Shown here piece after piece: positions 49,866 to 58,997 of a stretch of DNA of 64,000 nt. The translations under genes and the position numbers were made by a program. The notes beneath the pieces were generated by a model, which was not told the DNA's origin, did no database searches, and worked only from the letters and a program-made list of their open reading frames with translations. Source of the DNA: Chitinophagaceae bacterium. Its GTDB lineage: Bacteria > Bacteroidota > Bacteroidia > Chitinophagales > Chitinophagaceae. Each line of letters begins with the position of its first letter. Positions within the stretch are counted from its first letter, which is position 1. Where the stretch lies: assembly GCA_026415715.1 (NCBI GenBank), contig JAOAGO010000001.1, forward strand, positions 62,001 to 126,000, in the 5' to 3' direction.

Positions 49866-51017
49866 TCAGGATTTCAGAGAATGTGAAAATACCTCGCCCT
49901 GAATAATTTCCCGATAGGTTTCTTCGTAAAGAGGAACAATTTTCCGAATATCAAATTTCTGTGCATGTGCCAACACGTTTTCTTTTACTTTTTTTAGTTC
50001 ATTTTCATCCGATAACAGATTGACGGCGTAACGAGCCATGGCTTCAGTATCACCCACATCTGCCAGAAATCCCGTTACACCATGTATATTAATTTCAGGC
50101 AAACCTCCTGCGTTGGTTGAAATAACGGGCAAGCCGGCAGCCATGGCTTCCAGAGCGGCTAATCCGAAACTTTCATATTCAGATGTCAGAATAAAGAGAT
50201 CTCCCAAAGGTAGAATTTCTTCTATCTGGTCCTGCTTGCCCAGAAATCGGATGTCACGGCAAAGATCCAATTCCCTGGCCAGGTCTTCGGCCGTGATACG
50301 CTCAGGGCCGTCTCCGATAAACAACAGCTTCGCCGGAATTTGCCGATTGACTTCCGAAAAAATCTTTACCACATCCTGCACCCTTTTTATTTTCCGGAAA
50401 TTTGAGGCATGTATTAAAATCTTTTCATCATGAGGCGCTATCAGTTTTCTGAAGGCGTCAACCGTTTTTTTTCTGAAACGCCCGGTATCTACAAAATTGT
50501 AGATGACTTTAATGTCTTTTTCGATGTGGAAATGACGATATGTTTCCTCTTTCAGGTTTTGCGAAACAGCGGTGATTACGTCGCTGTGATTAATGGAAAA
50601 TGCCACCACGGGTGCAAAGGTTTTGTCCCGCCCCACCAGGGTGATATCCGTACCGTGAAGTGTGGTGATGACCGGAATGTCTATTCCTTCATCACGTAAA
50701 ATTTGTTTGGCCATATAAGCGGCCGAGGCATGCGGAATGGCATAATGTACATGAAGCAGTTCGAGGCGGCTGTTTTTAATTACATCTACCATGGCGCTGG
50801 CCAATGCTGTTTCGTACGGCGGATATTCAAACAGCGGATATGAGGGAACATGCACTTCGTGAAAAAAAATATTCGGAATAAATCCATGAAGACGTACCGG
50901 CTGCTTATAGGTAATAAAATGAACCTGATGGCCGTTTTGCGCAAGCGCTTTTCCCAGCTCTGTAGCCAGCACACCGGAGCCGCCGAATGTGGGATAACAA
51001 ACAATACCGATTTTCAT
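49866..51017 (-). CDS. bshA: N-acetyl-alpha-D-glucosaminyl L-malate synthase BshA
   Basis: 383 residues, a GT4 glycosyltransferase. The start KIGIVCYPTFGGSGVLATEL and later LLHVHYAIPHASAAYMAKQIL are the BshA signature. ITAVSQNLKEETYRHFHIEK, ILIHASNFRKIKRVQDV, ILPLGDLFILTSEYESFGLAALEAMA and EINIHGVTGFL follow. It starts bacillithiol biosynthesis by joining UDP-GlcNAc to L-malate. The gene stands alone, and its stop is 1 bp from the end of the convergent EnvC-like gene. Confidence 0.9.
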   Translation of the reverse strand: MKIGIVCYPTFGGSGVLATELGKALAQNGHQVHFITYKQPVRLHGFIPNIFFHEVHVPSYPLFEYPPYETALASAMVDVIKNSRLELLHVHYAIPHASAAYMAKQILRDEGIDIPVITTLHGTDITLVGRDKTFAPVVAFSINHSDVITAVSQNLKEETYRHFHIEKDIKVIYNFVDTGRFRKKTVDAFRKLIAPHDEKILIHASNFRKIKRVQDVVKIFSEVNRQIPAKLLFIGDGPERITAEDLARELDLCRDIRFLGKQDQIEEILPLGDLFILTSEYESFGLAALEAMAAGLPVISTNAGGLPEINIHGVTGFLADVGDTEAMARYAVNLLSDENELKKVKENVLAHAQKFDIRKIVPLYEETYREIIQGEVFSHSLKS

Positions 51018-51127
51018 GTTAAAAATTCAACTCTAAGGTAATTTTTTTCAATCAGTTTCCTTAATTCCTTATAGTAACTTTTTGTATGAACAAATTGTTT
51101 ACTTTTAAAAAATCAAACTTATTCAAT

Positions 51128-52525
51128 ATGCGGAGCAGCCTTACTCTTGCTTTAGTATGCTTTGCAATGCTTACCTGTTTTGCGCAGGATTCAGCTTTTA
51201 TTCGCAAAATTTCGGATGAGATGCTGCGCAACGGACAGGCGTATGAAAATCTTCGCGTCTTAACCAAACAAATCGGCGGAAGACTGGCCGGTTCGCCACA
51301 GATGTACAAAGCAGAATCCTGGGCTTTTGAATTGCTGCAAAAAAGCGGAGCCGATACGGTTTGGAAACAATCCTGTAGAGTGCCCCGTTGGGTCAGAGGA
51401 GGAAAAGATGAGATGTGGAGCAGCGAAATCGTTTCTTCAAACAATCCTTCCAGGCCGGATGCAAGGCTTATTAAAGTGCCCTACGATGTAGTGGCTTTGG
51501 GCAACACCATCGGAACCGGTCCGGCCGGTGTAAGCGGCGAACTGGTGATGATCCGGAGTTTTGAAGAACTGGAAAAGCGAAAAGATGAAGTAAAAAATAA
51601 AATCGTTTTTTATAATGTTCCTTTCAACCCCACTTATATCAATACCTTTTTAGCCTATCGTGATGCGGGGAGTTACAGAACACAGGGCCCGGCCAGAGCG
51701 GCCCGATACGGGGCTAAAGCCGTTGTCGTCAGAAGCCTGACCCATGCCGAAGATAATCATCCGCATACCGGAGTCACCAATTATGATACGGCTTATCCCA
51801 GAGTTCCGGCCGTAGCCGTGGGGATAAAAGATGCGGATAAATTAGCCCTTCTGTTGGAAAAGGGGAAAAAAGTAATTGTTACCATGAAAACCTATGGATA
51901 TTTTCTTCCCGATACAACAGGTCACAACATCATCGGCGAGCTGCGGGGAACCCGTTACCCCGATGAAATCATCACTGTCGGCGCTCATTTGGATAGTTGG
52001 GATAACGGCGAAGGCGCTCACGATGACGGGGCCGGATGTGTTCAGACCATTGAAGTGCTCAGAACCTTTAAAGCCATAGGGTATAAACCCCAACGCACCA
52101 TTCGTTTTGTGTTATTTGCCAATGAAGAAAACGGTTTGCGTGGCGGAAATAAATATGCAGAGGAAGCCGTAAATAAAAAGGAAAAACACATTTTTGCGCT
52201 GGAAAGTGATGCCGGCGGATTTACGCCCCGCTCTTTCGGATTTACCGGAAGCCCGGAACAGTATCAGAAGGTTGCTGCCTGGCAGAAACTGCTGGCTCCT
52301 TACGGATGTGCCGAAATTACAAGGGGTGGAGGAGGCGCCGATATAGGCCCGCTGCACCGTGCGCTGAATACACCGATGGCCGGGCTGATGCCCGACTCCC
52401 AACGCTACTTTGACGTACATCATGCCCGAAGCGATGTGTTTGAAGCCGTAAACAAAAGGGAACTGCTGCTCGGCGCCGTGAATATGGCCGCTTTGATTTA
52501 TCTTATTGATCAGTATGGATTGTAA
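51128..52525 (+). CDS. Secreted M28-family zinc aminopeptidase
   Basis: 465 residues from ATG 51128, chosen because a signal peptide follows directly (MRSSLTLALVCFAMLTCFAQ); an in-frame ATG at 51086 is upstream. A PA-like insert (about 130-230) interrupts the catalytic domain. Metal ligands appear in VGAHLDSWDNGEGAHDDGAG, NEENGLRGG and ALESDAGG, with the final His in YFDVHHARSDV. M28 peptidases remove N-terminal residues from peptides; here secreted to the periplasm or outside. Confidence 0.88.
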   Translation: MRSSLTLALVCFAMLTCFAQDSAFIRKISDEMLRNGQAYENLRVLTKQIGGRLAGSPQMYKAESWAFELLQKSGADTVWKQSCRVPRWVRGGKDEMWSSEIVSSNNPSRPDARLIKVPYDVVALGNTIGTGPAGVSGELVMIRSFEELEKRKDEVKNKIVFYNVPFNPTYINTFLAYRDAGSYRTQGPARAARYGAKAVVVRSLTHAEDNHPHTGVTNYDTAYPRVPAVAVGIKDADKLALLLEKGKKVIVTMKTYGYFLPDTTGHNIIGELRGTRYPDEIITVGAHLDSWDNGEGAHDDGAGCVQTIEVLRTFKAIGYKPQRTIRFVLFANEENGLRGGNKYAEEAVNKKEKHIFALESDAGGFTPRSFGFTGSPEQYQKVAAWQKLLAPYGCAEITRGGGGADIGPLHRALNTPMAGLMPDSQRYFDVHHARSDVFEAVNKRELLLGAVNMAALIYLIDQYGL

Positions 52526-52528
52526 CCT

Positions 52529-53863
52529 TTAGTCCTGCACTAAGGCCTGCAAAGCATTTCTTACTTTCTCAAAAGGAAAAGAAGCGAAAACCTGTTGCAT
52601 GCTCTTTCTGATTTCTTCGTTACACAATTGCCCTATACTGCCTTCGTGCGTATGGGTGAGCTTTTTATTGTAAATAAAACGGCCCGATGCAATATCCTCT
52701 CCAACTTTTTTGTAAGCGTCGCGGAACGGCACGCCTTCCTTTACCAGTTGATTCACAACTTCCACGCTGAACAGATATCTGTACTTTTCATCGTTCAGAA
52801 TATCTTTTCTGACTTCAATTTCAGAAAGCATCTGTTCGGCCATGTGCAGGCATTGGTTCAAGGATTGAAATGCGGGGAAGAGGTGTTCTTTCAGCAACTG
52901 AAAATCACGATGGTAACCCGAAGGGAGATTGGACGTCATCAATGTGATTTCGTTTGGCAGCGCTTTTATGCGGTTACAATAACTTCGGATCAACTCAAAA
53001 ACATCGGGATTTTTTTTGTGCGGCATAATACTGCTGCCGGTGGTCAGTTCTTCGGGAAAAGAAATAAATCCGAAATCAGGATTTACATAAAGGCAAACAT
53101 CATAACTCAGCCGTGCCAACGTATCGGCTACGGCCGCCAGCGCCTGCGCAACAATTCGTTCCGTTTTGCCCCGGCTCATCTGAGCATATACCGAATTATA
53201 ATGTAAGGTTTCAAACCCCAGCAAGCGGGTTGTCATGCTGCGGTCAATCGGGAAAGAACTGCCGAAACCGGCAGCCGAACCTAAGGGATTTTTATTGACG
53301 ATATCATAAGCAGAACGGATAACGATCAAATCATCTGCGAGACTTTCTGCATAAGCGCCGAACCACAACCCGAACGAAGAAGGCATGGCCGGCTGAAGAT
53401 GAGTATAGCCCGGCAGAAGGTATTCTTTATATTTTTCACTCAGTTGTTGTAAGAAATTAAAAAAACGAACTGCGGAATGAACCAGAACTTCGAGTTCATT
53501 TCGAAGAAAAAGTTTCAGGTCGAGCAGTACCTGGTCGTTGCGGCTACGGGCGGTATGAATTTTTTTTCCCGTATCACCCAGTGCTACTGTAAGTAAATAC
53601 TCTATCTGCGAATGGATATCTTCCATGTTGAGGTCTATGGAAAAATGATTCGCTGCAATCTGACTGTAAATGTTCCGGAGTTCTTTTACCAAATCCTCTT
53701 TTTCACGTTTCGTGAGCAAGCCAACGCTTTCCAGCATCATTACATGGGCTATGCTGCCCAGCACGTCATAAGGCGCTAACAAAAGATCAAAATTTCTGTC
53801 GTTGCCGACAGTAAAATCAATCACTTCATTTTTTGTTGCTTTATTTTTTTCCCATAGTTTCAT
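52529..53863 (-). CDS. argH: Argininosuccinate lyase
   Basis: 444 residues, the usual size. Family motifs: EDIHSQIEYLL, THLQPAMPSSFGLWFGAY, GSSIMPHKKNPDVFELIR, LTMTSNLPSGYHRDFQ-like LMTSNLPSGYHRDFQLLKE, and KKVGEDIASGRF. It cleaves argininosuccinate to arginine and fumarate, the last step of the pathway. It is the last gene of the operon and overlaps argE' by 4 bp. Confidence 0.94.
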   Translation of the reverse strand: MKLWEKNKATKNEVIDFTVGNDRNFDLLLAPYDVLGSIAHVMMLESVGLLTKREKEDLVKELRNIYSQIAANHFSIDLNMEDIHSQIEYLLTVALGDTGKKIHTARSRNDQVLLDLKLFLRNELEVLVHSAVRFFNFLQQLSEKYKEYLLPGYTHLQPAMPSSFGLWFGAYAESLADDLIVIRSAYDIVNKNPLGSAAGFGSSFPIDRSMTTRLLGFETLHYNSVYAQMSRGKTERIVAQALAAVADTLARLSYDVCLYVNPDFGFISFPEELTTGSSIMPHKKNPDVFELIRSYCNRIKALPNEITLMTSNLPSGYHRDFQLLKEHLFPAFQSLNQCLHMAEQMLSEIEVRKDILNDEKYRYLFSVEVVNQLVKEGVPFRDAYKKVGEDIASGRFIYNKKLTHTHEGSIGQLCNEEIRKSMQQVFASFPFEKVRNALQALVQD

Positions 53864-54927
53864 AACAACTCGTTTAACAGTTGCACATAAACTGCGATTC
53901 CGTTCTTCAACTCATCCAGAAATATAAATTCATCGGCTGTATGGCTTCGGGCGCTGTCGCCGGGCCCGATTTTCAGGGCAGGAAAAGGCATCAGCGCTTT
54001 GTCGCTGGTAGTGGGCGAACCATAGTACGGCAGCCCGAGCTTCAGTCCGGCTTTTACCAACGGATGATCCATGGCAATAAAGGTGGAACGAAGCCGGGTG
54101 CTGCGGGGTTTTACTTCGCTACGCACATGCGATGTTATGATGTGCAGTACTTCTTCAAAATCGTAAAGTTCATTTATTCTGCAATCCACTACAAAGTGGC
54201 AAAGGGCGGGAATGATGTTGTGCGCTTTGTTTTCCGTTTCCATCACCGTTACCGTCATCTTGTTTTCTCCCAACAGGGTTGACACCTTATCGAAGCGATA
54301 TCCGGAAAACCATTCTATATCCCTTATGGCCTCATAGATAGCGTTAACACCTTCATTTCGTGCGGCATGTCCTGCTTTGCCGTGACTGTAACAATCCAGC
54401 ACCAGTAAGCCTTTTTCGGCAACGGCCATTTGCATCAACGTAGGCTCTCCGACAATGGCGCACGAAACGGGTGGCAGGTACTGCAAAGCATATTCAATGC
54501 CTCCGTTTCCGCTGATTTCTTCTTCGGCGGTGGCGGCAAATACCAGATTGTATTTCAAATCCGGTTTTTCATAAAAATGCAGGAAAGTAACCAAAAGAGC
54601 GGCCAGGCTGCCCCCGGCATCGGTACTGCCCAGACCAAATAGTTTTCCGTCCTCAATCTCGGCTGAAAAAGGATTACGGGTGTATTGCGGGTTTGGCTTT
54701 ACCGTATCATGATGCGAGTTTAACAGAAGGGTGGGTTTTGAGGGGTCGAAATATTTATTCAGGGCAAAAATATTGTTGCCCACCCGGCTGGCCGGTATTT
54801 GTTTTTGGGCAAGATACAATCCCAGAAAGGAGGCGGTTTGTTCCTCTTCTTTACTGAAGGATGGAATGGAAATCAGTTGTTTTAACAGCTGAATGGCTTC
54901 ATCCAGCATTACCGAAATCTCTTTCAT
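53860..54927 (-). CDS. argE: Acyl-citrulline/acetylornithine deacylase (M20)
   Basis: 355 residues, M20 fold. Metal-binding and catalytic segments: LLLNSHHDTVKPN, GLGSTDAGGSLAALL, TAEEEISGNGG and VGEPTLMQMAVAEKG. In Bacteroidota arginine operons with an ArgF'-type transcarbamylase, this enzyme removes the acyl group from N-acyl-citrulline. Whether the acyl group is acetyl or succinyl is not settled here. It overlaps argH and argB by 4 bp each. Confidence 0.88.
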   Translation of the reverse strand: MKEISVMLDEAIQLLKQLISIPSFSKEEEQTASFLGLYLAQKQIPASRVGNNIFALNKYFDPSKPTLLLNSHHDTVKPNPQYTRNPFSAEIEDGKLFGLGSTDAGGSLAALLVTFLHFYEKPDLKYNLVFAATAEEEISGNGGIEYALQYLPPVSCAIVGEPTLMQMAVAEKGLLVLDCYSHGKAGHAARNEGVNAIYEAIRDIEWFSGYRFDKVSTLLGENKMTVTVMETENKAHNIIPALCHFVVDCRINELYDFEEVLHIITSHVRSEVKPRSTRLRSTFIAMDHPLVKAGLKLGLPYYGSPTTSDKALMPFPALKIGPGDSARSHTADEFIFLDELKNGIAVYVQLLNELL

Positions 54928-55712
54928 ATTGTTATTGTTGTACCGGTTTTTTGTTGAATCAGGCTCTGCAGTTGGTTTGCTGCACCAATCATTACTTTAT
55001 TTACTCCGCTTTTCAGCGCCGTGAATGCATTTTCCAGTTTCGGCAACATGCCCTCGAAAATTTTGTTTCCGGATTTTAGTTTTTCATAAGATCCGGTATT
55101 GATTGAGGGAATGACCGAATGCTCGTCGTGAATATCCCACAATACTCCGTTTTTTTCAAAAAGGTAAATCAGCGAGGTTTGAAATGTTTTGCTGAGCGCC
55201 ACGGCAATTTCCCGGGCAATCGTGTCGGCATTCGTATTCAGCAGGCTGCCGTTTTTGTCGTGGGTTACGGGGGCTATGACGGGTACACATCCCTCCCGCA
55301 GCAGCAAATTCCAGTATCGTGTTTCAATTGTTTCGCTTTGGATATCGCCTACCCAACCAAAATCCACCTCTTTCACTTCTCTTTTCTGAGCGGGAATCAG
55401 ATTGGCGTCTGCGCCGGTAAGTCCGATGGCATTGCAATGGAGAGCCTGCAGGGCAGCAACTATTTTTTTATTGATCAATCCAGCATACACCATGGTAATC
55501 AGGTCAAGAGTTTGTTCGTCTGTAATGCGCCTGCCGTTAATGTATTGACTTTTAATGCCCAGTTTTTCTCCGATTCGGGTAGCGATTTTTCCTCCGCCAT
55601 GTACCAGTATTTTGAATTCCCTGATGGCAGAAAAATCTTCCAGCACCTGACGCAACAGCTGTTCGTCGTCCAGTACATGACCGCCGATTTTTATAATAAA
55701 CAATTTATCCAT
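54924..55712 (-). CDS. argB: N-acylglutamate kinase
   Basis: 262 residues. The amino acid kinase motifs IIKIGGHVLDDEQ, ILVHGGGKIATRI, GLTGADANLIPA and NTNADTIAREIAVALS are present. It phosphorylates N-acylglutamate, the second step. It overlaps argF' by 8 bp. Succinyl versus acetyl specificity would follow that of the neighbouring enzymes. Confidence 0.93.
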   Translation of the reverse strand: MDKLFIIKIGGHVLDDEQLLRQVLEDFSAIREFKILVHGGGKIATRIGEKLGIKSQYINGRRITDEQTLDLITMVYAGLINKKIVAALQALHCNAIGLTGADANLIPAQKREVKEVDFGWVGDIQSETIETRYWNLLLREGCVPVIAPVTHDKNGSLLNTNADTIAREIAVALSKTFQTSLIYLFEKNGVLWDIHDEHSVIPSINTGSYEKLKSGNKIFEGMLPKLENAFTALKSGVNKVMIGAANQLQSLIQQKTGTTITI

Positions 55713-56670
55713 TGGTATTCAATATCTCGCTGATGACTGCCTGAGCCGCCCAGATTCTGTTGGCTGCCTGTTGAGTAACTATGCTGTGACCGCTGTCTAA
55801 TACTTCATCGCTAAGCTCCACATTCCGGCGCACCGGAAGGCAGTGCATGACGTTTGCCTCACGGGTCAGCTTCATTTTCTGCAATGTCAGCATCCAGCGC
55901 GGATCACTTTCATAAACTTTTCCGTAATCGTGAAAAGTACTCCAGTTTTTTACATAAACAAAATCTGCGCCTTCCAGGGCTTCATCCTGATTATAGGTTA
56001 CGGCAGCGCCGCGGGTAAATGATTCATGAAGATCATAATCTTCAGGATGCGTGATGACAAATTCGGCTTTGCCCCATGCATTCATCCATTGCGCAAAACT
56101 GTTGGCTACGCAATGCGGAATAGGTTTAACATGAGGCGCCCAGGTTAAAACCACTTTGGGTTTATGTTTTTTTGCCCGGGCTTCCCAGATTTCCGAAATG
56201 GTTAAAATATCCGTTAATGACTGAAGGGGATGAAGTGTTGCGCTTTCCAGGCTGATTACGGGTACGCCGGCATAGCGGATAAACTGATTCAGGTACAACT
56301 CGCTGTAATCTTCTTCTTTGTTTTTCAGCGAAGGAAAAGTGCGAAGCGCCAGAATATCAAAATATTTTCCCAGCACGGGTGCGGCATCTTTCACATGCTC
56401 AACGGTGTTTCCGCTCATGATAGTTTCTTCTTCAAATTCCAGCGCCCAGCCTTCGCTGCCCACGTTAAATACCAGACATTCCATGCCGAGATGCTGTGCG
56501 GCTATTTGCGTGCTGATGCGTGTTCGCAGGCTGGGGTTCAGAAAAATGCACCCTATTCTTTTCCCGGCGCCCAGGTCTTTATCTTTCAGCGGTTGCTTTT
56601 TATATTGCCTGGCCTTTTCAAGTAACGCATCAATATCCTTTACATCATGAACTGACGTAAACTGTTTCAT
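55705..56670 (-). CDS. argF': N-acylornithine transcarbamylase (ArgF' type)
   Basis: 321 residues. The carbamoyl-phosphate motif is FLNPSLRTR (43-51), rather than the STRTR of ordinary ornithine transcarbamylase, which places it in the ArgF' group. Further motifs are PVISLESATLHPLQSLTD, VLTWAPHVKPIP and NVMHCLPVRRNVEL. In this group residue 90 (B. fragilis numbering) separates N-succinyl (Pro) from N-acetyl (Glu92 in Xanthomonas) specificity. Here the residue is Val90, closer to the succinyl side. It produces N-acyl-citrulline. Confidence 0.9.
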   Translation of the reverse strand: MKQFTSVHDVKDIDALLEKARQYKKQPLKDKDLGAGKRIGCIFLNPSLRTRISTQIAAQHLGMECLVFNVGSEGWALEFEEETIMSGNTVEHVKDAAPVLGKYFDILALRTFPSLKNKEEDYSELYLNQFIRYAGVPVISLESATLHPLQSLTDILTISEIWEARAKKHKPKVVLTWAPHVKPIPHCVANSFAQWMNAWGKAEFVITHPEDYDLHESFTRGAAVTYNQDEALEGADFVYVKNWSTFHDYGKVYESDPRWMLTLQKMKLTREANVMHCLPVRRNVELSDEVLDSGHSIVTQQAANRIWAAQAVISEILNTNG

Positions 56671-57827
56671 TGTATGGGTTGATTTTGTTGTGTCAGTATG
56701 TCAACACTTTCCTGTACTGCCTGAATAAATTGCTCTGTTTCTTCGCGGGTAACGGCCAGCGAGGGCAAAAGCCGGATGACGTTTGGTCTGGCTTCGCCGG
56801 TAAAAACGGAATAATCATACAGCAGTTTGTTTCTGAGCGAAGCCAGTTTTTCATCAGCATCAAATCCGATCATGAGGCCGCGGCCGCGGATGTTTTTTAA
56901 TCCGGAAATTTGTTTTAGTTTATCCATAAGGTGTTGGCCGGCAGTAAGCGCCTGTTGCATCAGGTTTTCTTTTTCGATGACTTCTAAAACCGCCAGCGCC
57001 GCCGCACAGGCCAGATGATTTCCGCCAAAGGTTGTACCCAGCTGAAACAGTTTGGGCCTGATGTGAGGGGCAATAAGAAGTCCGGCTACCGGAAACCCGT
57101 TGCCCATGCCTTTGGCCATGGTGTAAATATCGGCGGGAACCCCCGCATAATCGTGACTGAAAAATTTTCCGCTTCGGCCATATCCGCACTGCACACCATC
57201 GGCAATGTAGATCGCTCCGTATTTGTCGCACAATTTTCGGATCAGCTGCAGAAAACTTTCTTCGGCAACGTTAATGCCGCCCACGCCCTGAATACCTTCA
57301 ATGATCACCGATGAAACGGTATCGCCGTGCTTTTTGAAATAATCTTCCAGCACATCATGATCATTAAAAGGAAGGAACGTGACGTTTTCGGTTTCATTAA
57401 CCGGCGCCACATAATTTTTATTATCAGTTGCGGCTACGGCCAGTGAAGTGCGCCCATGAAATGCCCGGGAAAATGCTATAATTTTTTTTCTTTGATTGTA
57501 GAAAGAAGCCAGCTTTAATGCATTTTCATTGGCTTCGGCTCCGCTGTTGCATAAAAAAAGCTGATAATGATCTTTTCCGCTGACCCGGCCCAGCGCATCT
57601 GCCAATTCTTCCTGCACAGCTATTTTTACCGAGTTGGAATAAAATGAAATACGATCCAATTGGGTTTTGATGCGATGAACCCAATGCGGATGATTATGGC
57701 CTATGCTGATGACGGCATGGCCGCCGTAAAAATCCAGATAACAGCGACCCGTTTCATCCCAAAGTCTGCTTCCGGCCGCTTTTACAATGGAAATATCATA
57801 AATCTGATAAACCTTAAACAATTCCAT
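56667..57827 (-). CDS. argD: N-acylornithine aminotransferase
   Basis: 386 residues, class III PLP aminotransferase. GHAVISIGHNHPHWV, FLCNSGAEANENALKLA, FSRAFHGRTSLAVAAT, VIIEGIQGVGGINVAEESFL and the PLP lysine in YTMAKGMGNGFPVAGLL are visible. It transfers the amino group from glutamate to N-acylglutamate semialdehyde. It overlaps argF' by 4 bp and follows the DUF1343 gene with no gap. Confidence 0.93.
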   Translation of the reverse strand: MELFKVYQIYDISIVKAAGSRLWDETGRCYLDFYGGHAVISIGHNHPHWVHRIKTQLDRISFYSNSVKIAVQEELADALGRVSGKDHYQLFLCNSGAEANENALKLASFYNQRKKIIAFSRAFHGRTSLAVAATDNKNYVAPVNETENVTFLPFNDHDVLEDYFKKHGDTVSSVIIEGIQGVGGINVAEESFLQLIRKLCDKYGAIYIADGVQCGYGRSGKFFSHDYAGVPADIYTMAKGMGNGFPVAGLLIAPHIRPKLFQLGTTFGGNHLACAAALAVLEVIEKENLMQQALTAGQHLMDKLKQISGLKNIRGRGLMIGFDADEKLASLRNKLLYDYSVFTGEARPNVIRLLPSLAVTREETEQFIQAVQESVDILTQQNQPIQ

Positions 57828-58997
57828 TTACCCGTTGATTGTTTTTAGCTTTGTTTTATAAAGTAAAAAGTTTTTGGCAAAAGCAATCCACTGTTTTTCA
57901 TGTTCGGTCATTTTCTCTTTCACTTCTTTATAACCGGCAAAGCCGTTGAGATAGGAAAGGATTAAATCGTCGCCCGCCAGCAGTTCTATCGCTGTTTTAT
58001 CATTGAAGGCTTCATAATTCCCTTTTCGCCAACTGAATTCTGCTGTCATTTCTTTGACGTACCGGATAAGCCGGAGTGAATGCAGAAGCGAGTGATAAGG
58101 TTTTTTGTTTTCGGGTATCAGATGCAGCCCGTAACAGAGAGTTCCGGCGTATTTATGAAAACAGGGTGTAAAGCATATCGGTTTGATGCTGCAGTTGGGG
58201 TGATATGCAGGATGTGATTTATGGTTCCAGTTATCATTAAAAACACGGCTCAGGAACGGGGCTCCTATCATTCTGAACGGTAATGTGGTGCCGCGGCCTT
58301 CGCTGATGTTGGTGCCTTCCCACAGGCACTGACCGCTGTACACATTACAGGTTTCGCGGTTTGGAATGTTCGGAGACGGAGGAATAAACGTATAATTTTT
58401 TTCATTTGCCGGCACGATTTTCAATTTCCATTTTGCCTGAAGCTGATGTTTGAAAATGAGGGTGAGCTCGCCGAGGGTGAGTCCGTGACGATGGGGTAGT
58501 CCTTCCCATCCGATAAAAGAAGAATACGCTTTGCTCAGCAAGGTGCCTTCCACCTGTCGTCCGGCAGGATTGGGTTTGTCGTTTATAATTACGGTAATAT
58601 CCCGTTTTAATTCGGTTATCTTTTTCAGCAGCAAATAAAGGCTGGTGATAAAAGTATAGTATCTGCAACCCACGTCCTGGATGTCTACAACTAACGTATC
58701 CAGATCCTTCAGGTGTTCTTCCTGCGGCGTTCGTTCAGGGTGCCGGCTGGTGTATAATGAAACACATTCTATATCTGAGAGGAAATGACGATAAAGAGAT
58801 GTGTCATCGAGTGTTACCTGGTCCTGCAGCTCTCCGAACAATCCGTGTTCGGGAATGAAAATACGTTTTAATTTTTTTGTTTTCCGTAAAAGAGAGAATG
58901 TGTAGTCGCCGCGGCGAAAAGACCAGGCGGTATGGTTTCCAAAAAAACCAACAGACTCGCTTTTTTTTATGCTATGCAGTAGATCCTTCATGTTCAA
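57828..58997 (-). CDS. DUF1343 (NamZ-like) protein inside the arginine operon
   Basis: 389 residues. The DUF1343/GH171 motifs are clear: RIFIPEHGLFGELQDQ, TLVVDIQDVGCRYYTFITSL, INDKPNPAGRQVEGTLL, GLPHRHGLTLGEL and SEGRGTTLPF. NamZ in B. subtilis is an exo-beta-N-acetylmuramidase of peptidoglycan recycling. There is no signal peptide (MNMKDLLHSIKKSESVGFF), so it should be cytoplasmic, unlike most relatives. It sits between argC (4-bp overlap) and argD without any spacing, so it is co-transcribed with arginine genes. Why is unclear. Confidence 0.85.
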   Translation of the reverse strand: MNMKDLLHSIKKSESVGFFGNHTAWSFRRGDYTFSLLRKTKKLKRIFIPEHGLFGELQDQVTLDDTSLYRHFLSDIECVSLYTSRHPERTPQEEHLKDLDTLVVDIQDVGCRYYTFITSLYLLLKKITELKRDITVIINDKPNPAGRQVEGTLLSKAYSSFIGWEGLPHRHGLTLGELTLIFKHQLQAKWKLKIVPANEKNYTFIPPSPNIPNRETCNVYSGQCLWEGTNISEGRGTTLPFRMIGAPFLSRVFNDNWNHKSHPAYHPNCSIKPICFTPCFHKYAGTLCYGLHLIPENKKPYHSLLHSLRLIRYVKEMTAEFSWRKGNYEAFNDKTAIELLAGDDLILSYLNGFAGYKEVKEKMTEHEKQWIAFAKNFLLYKTKLKTING

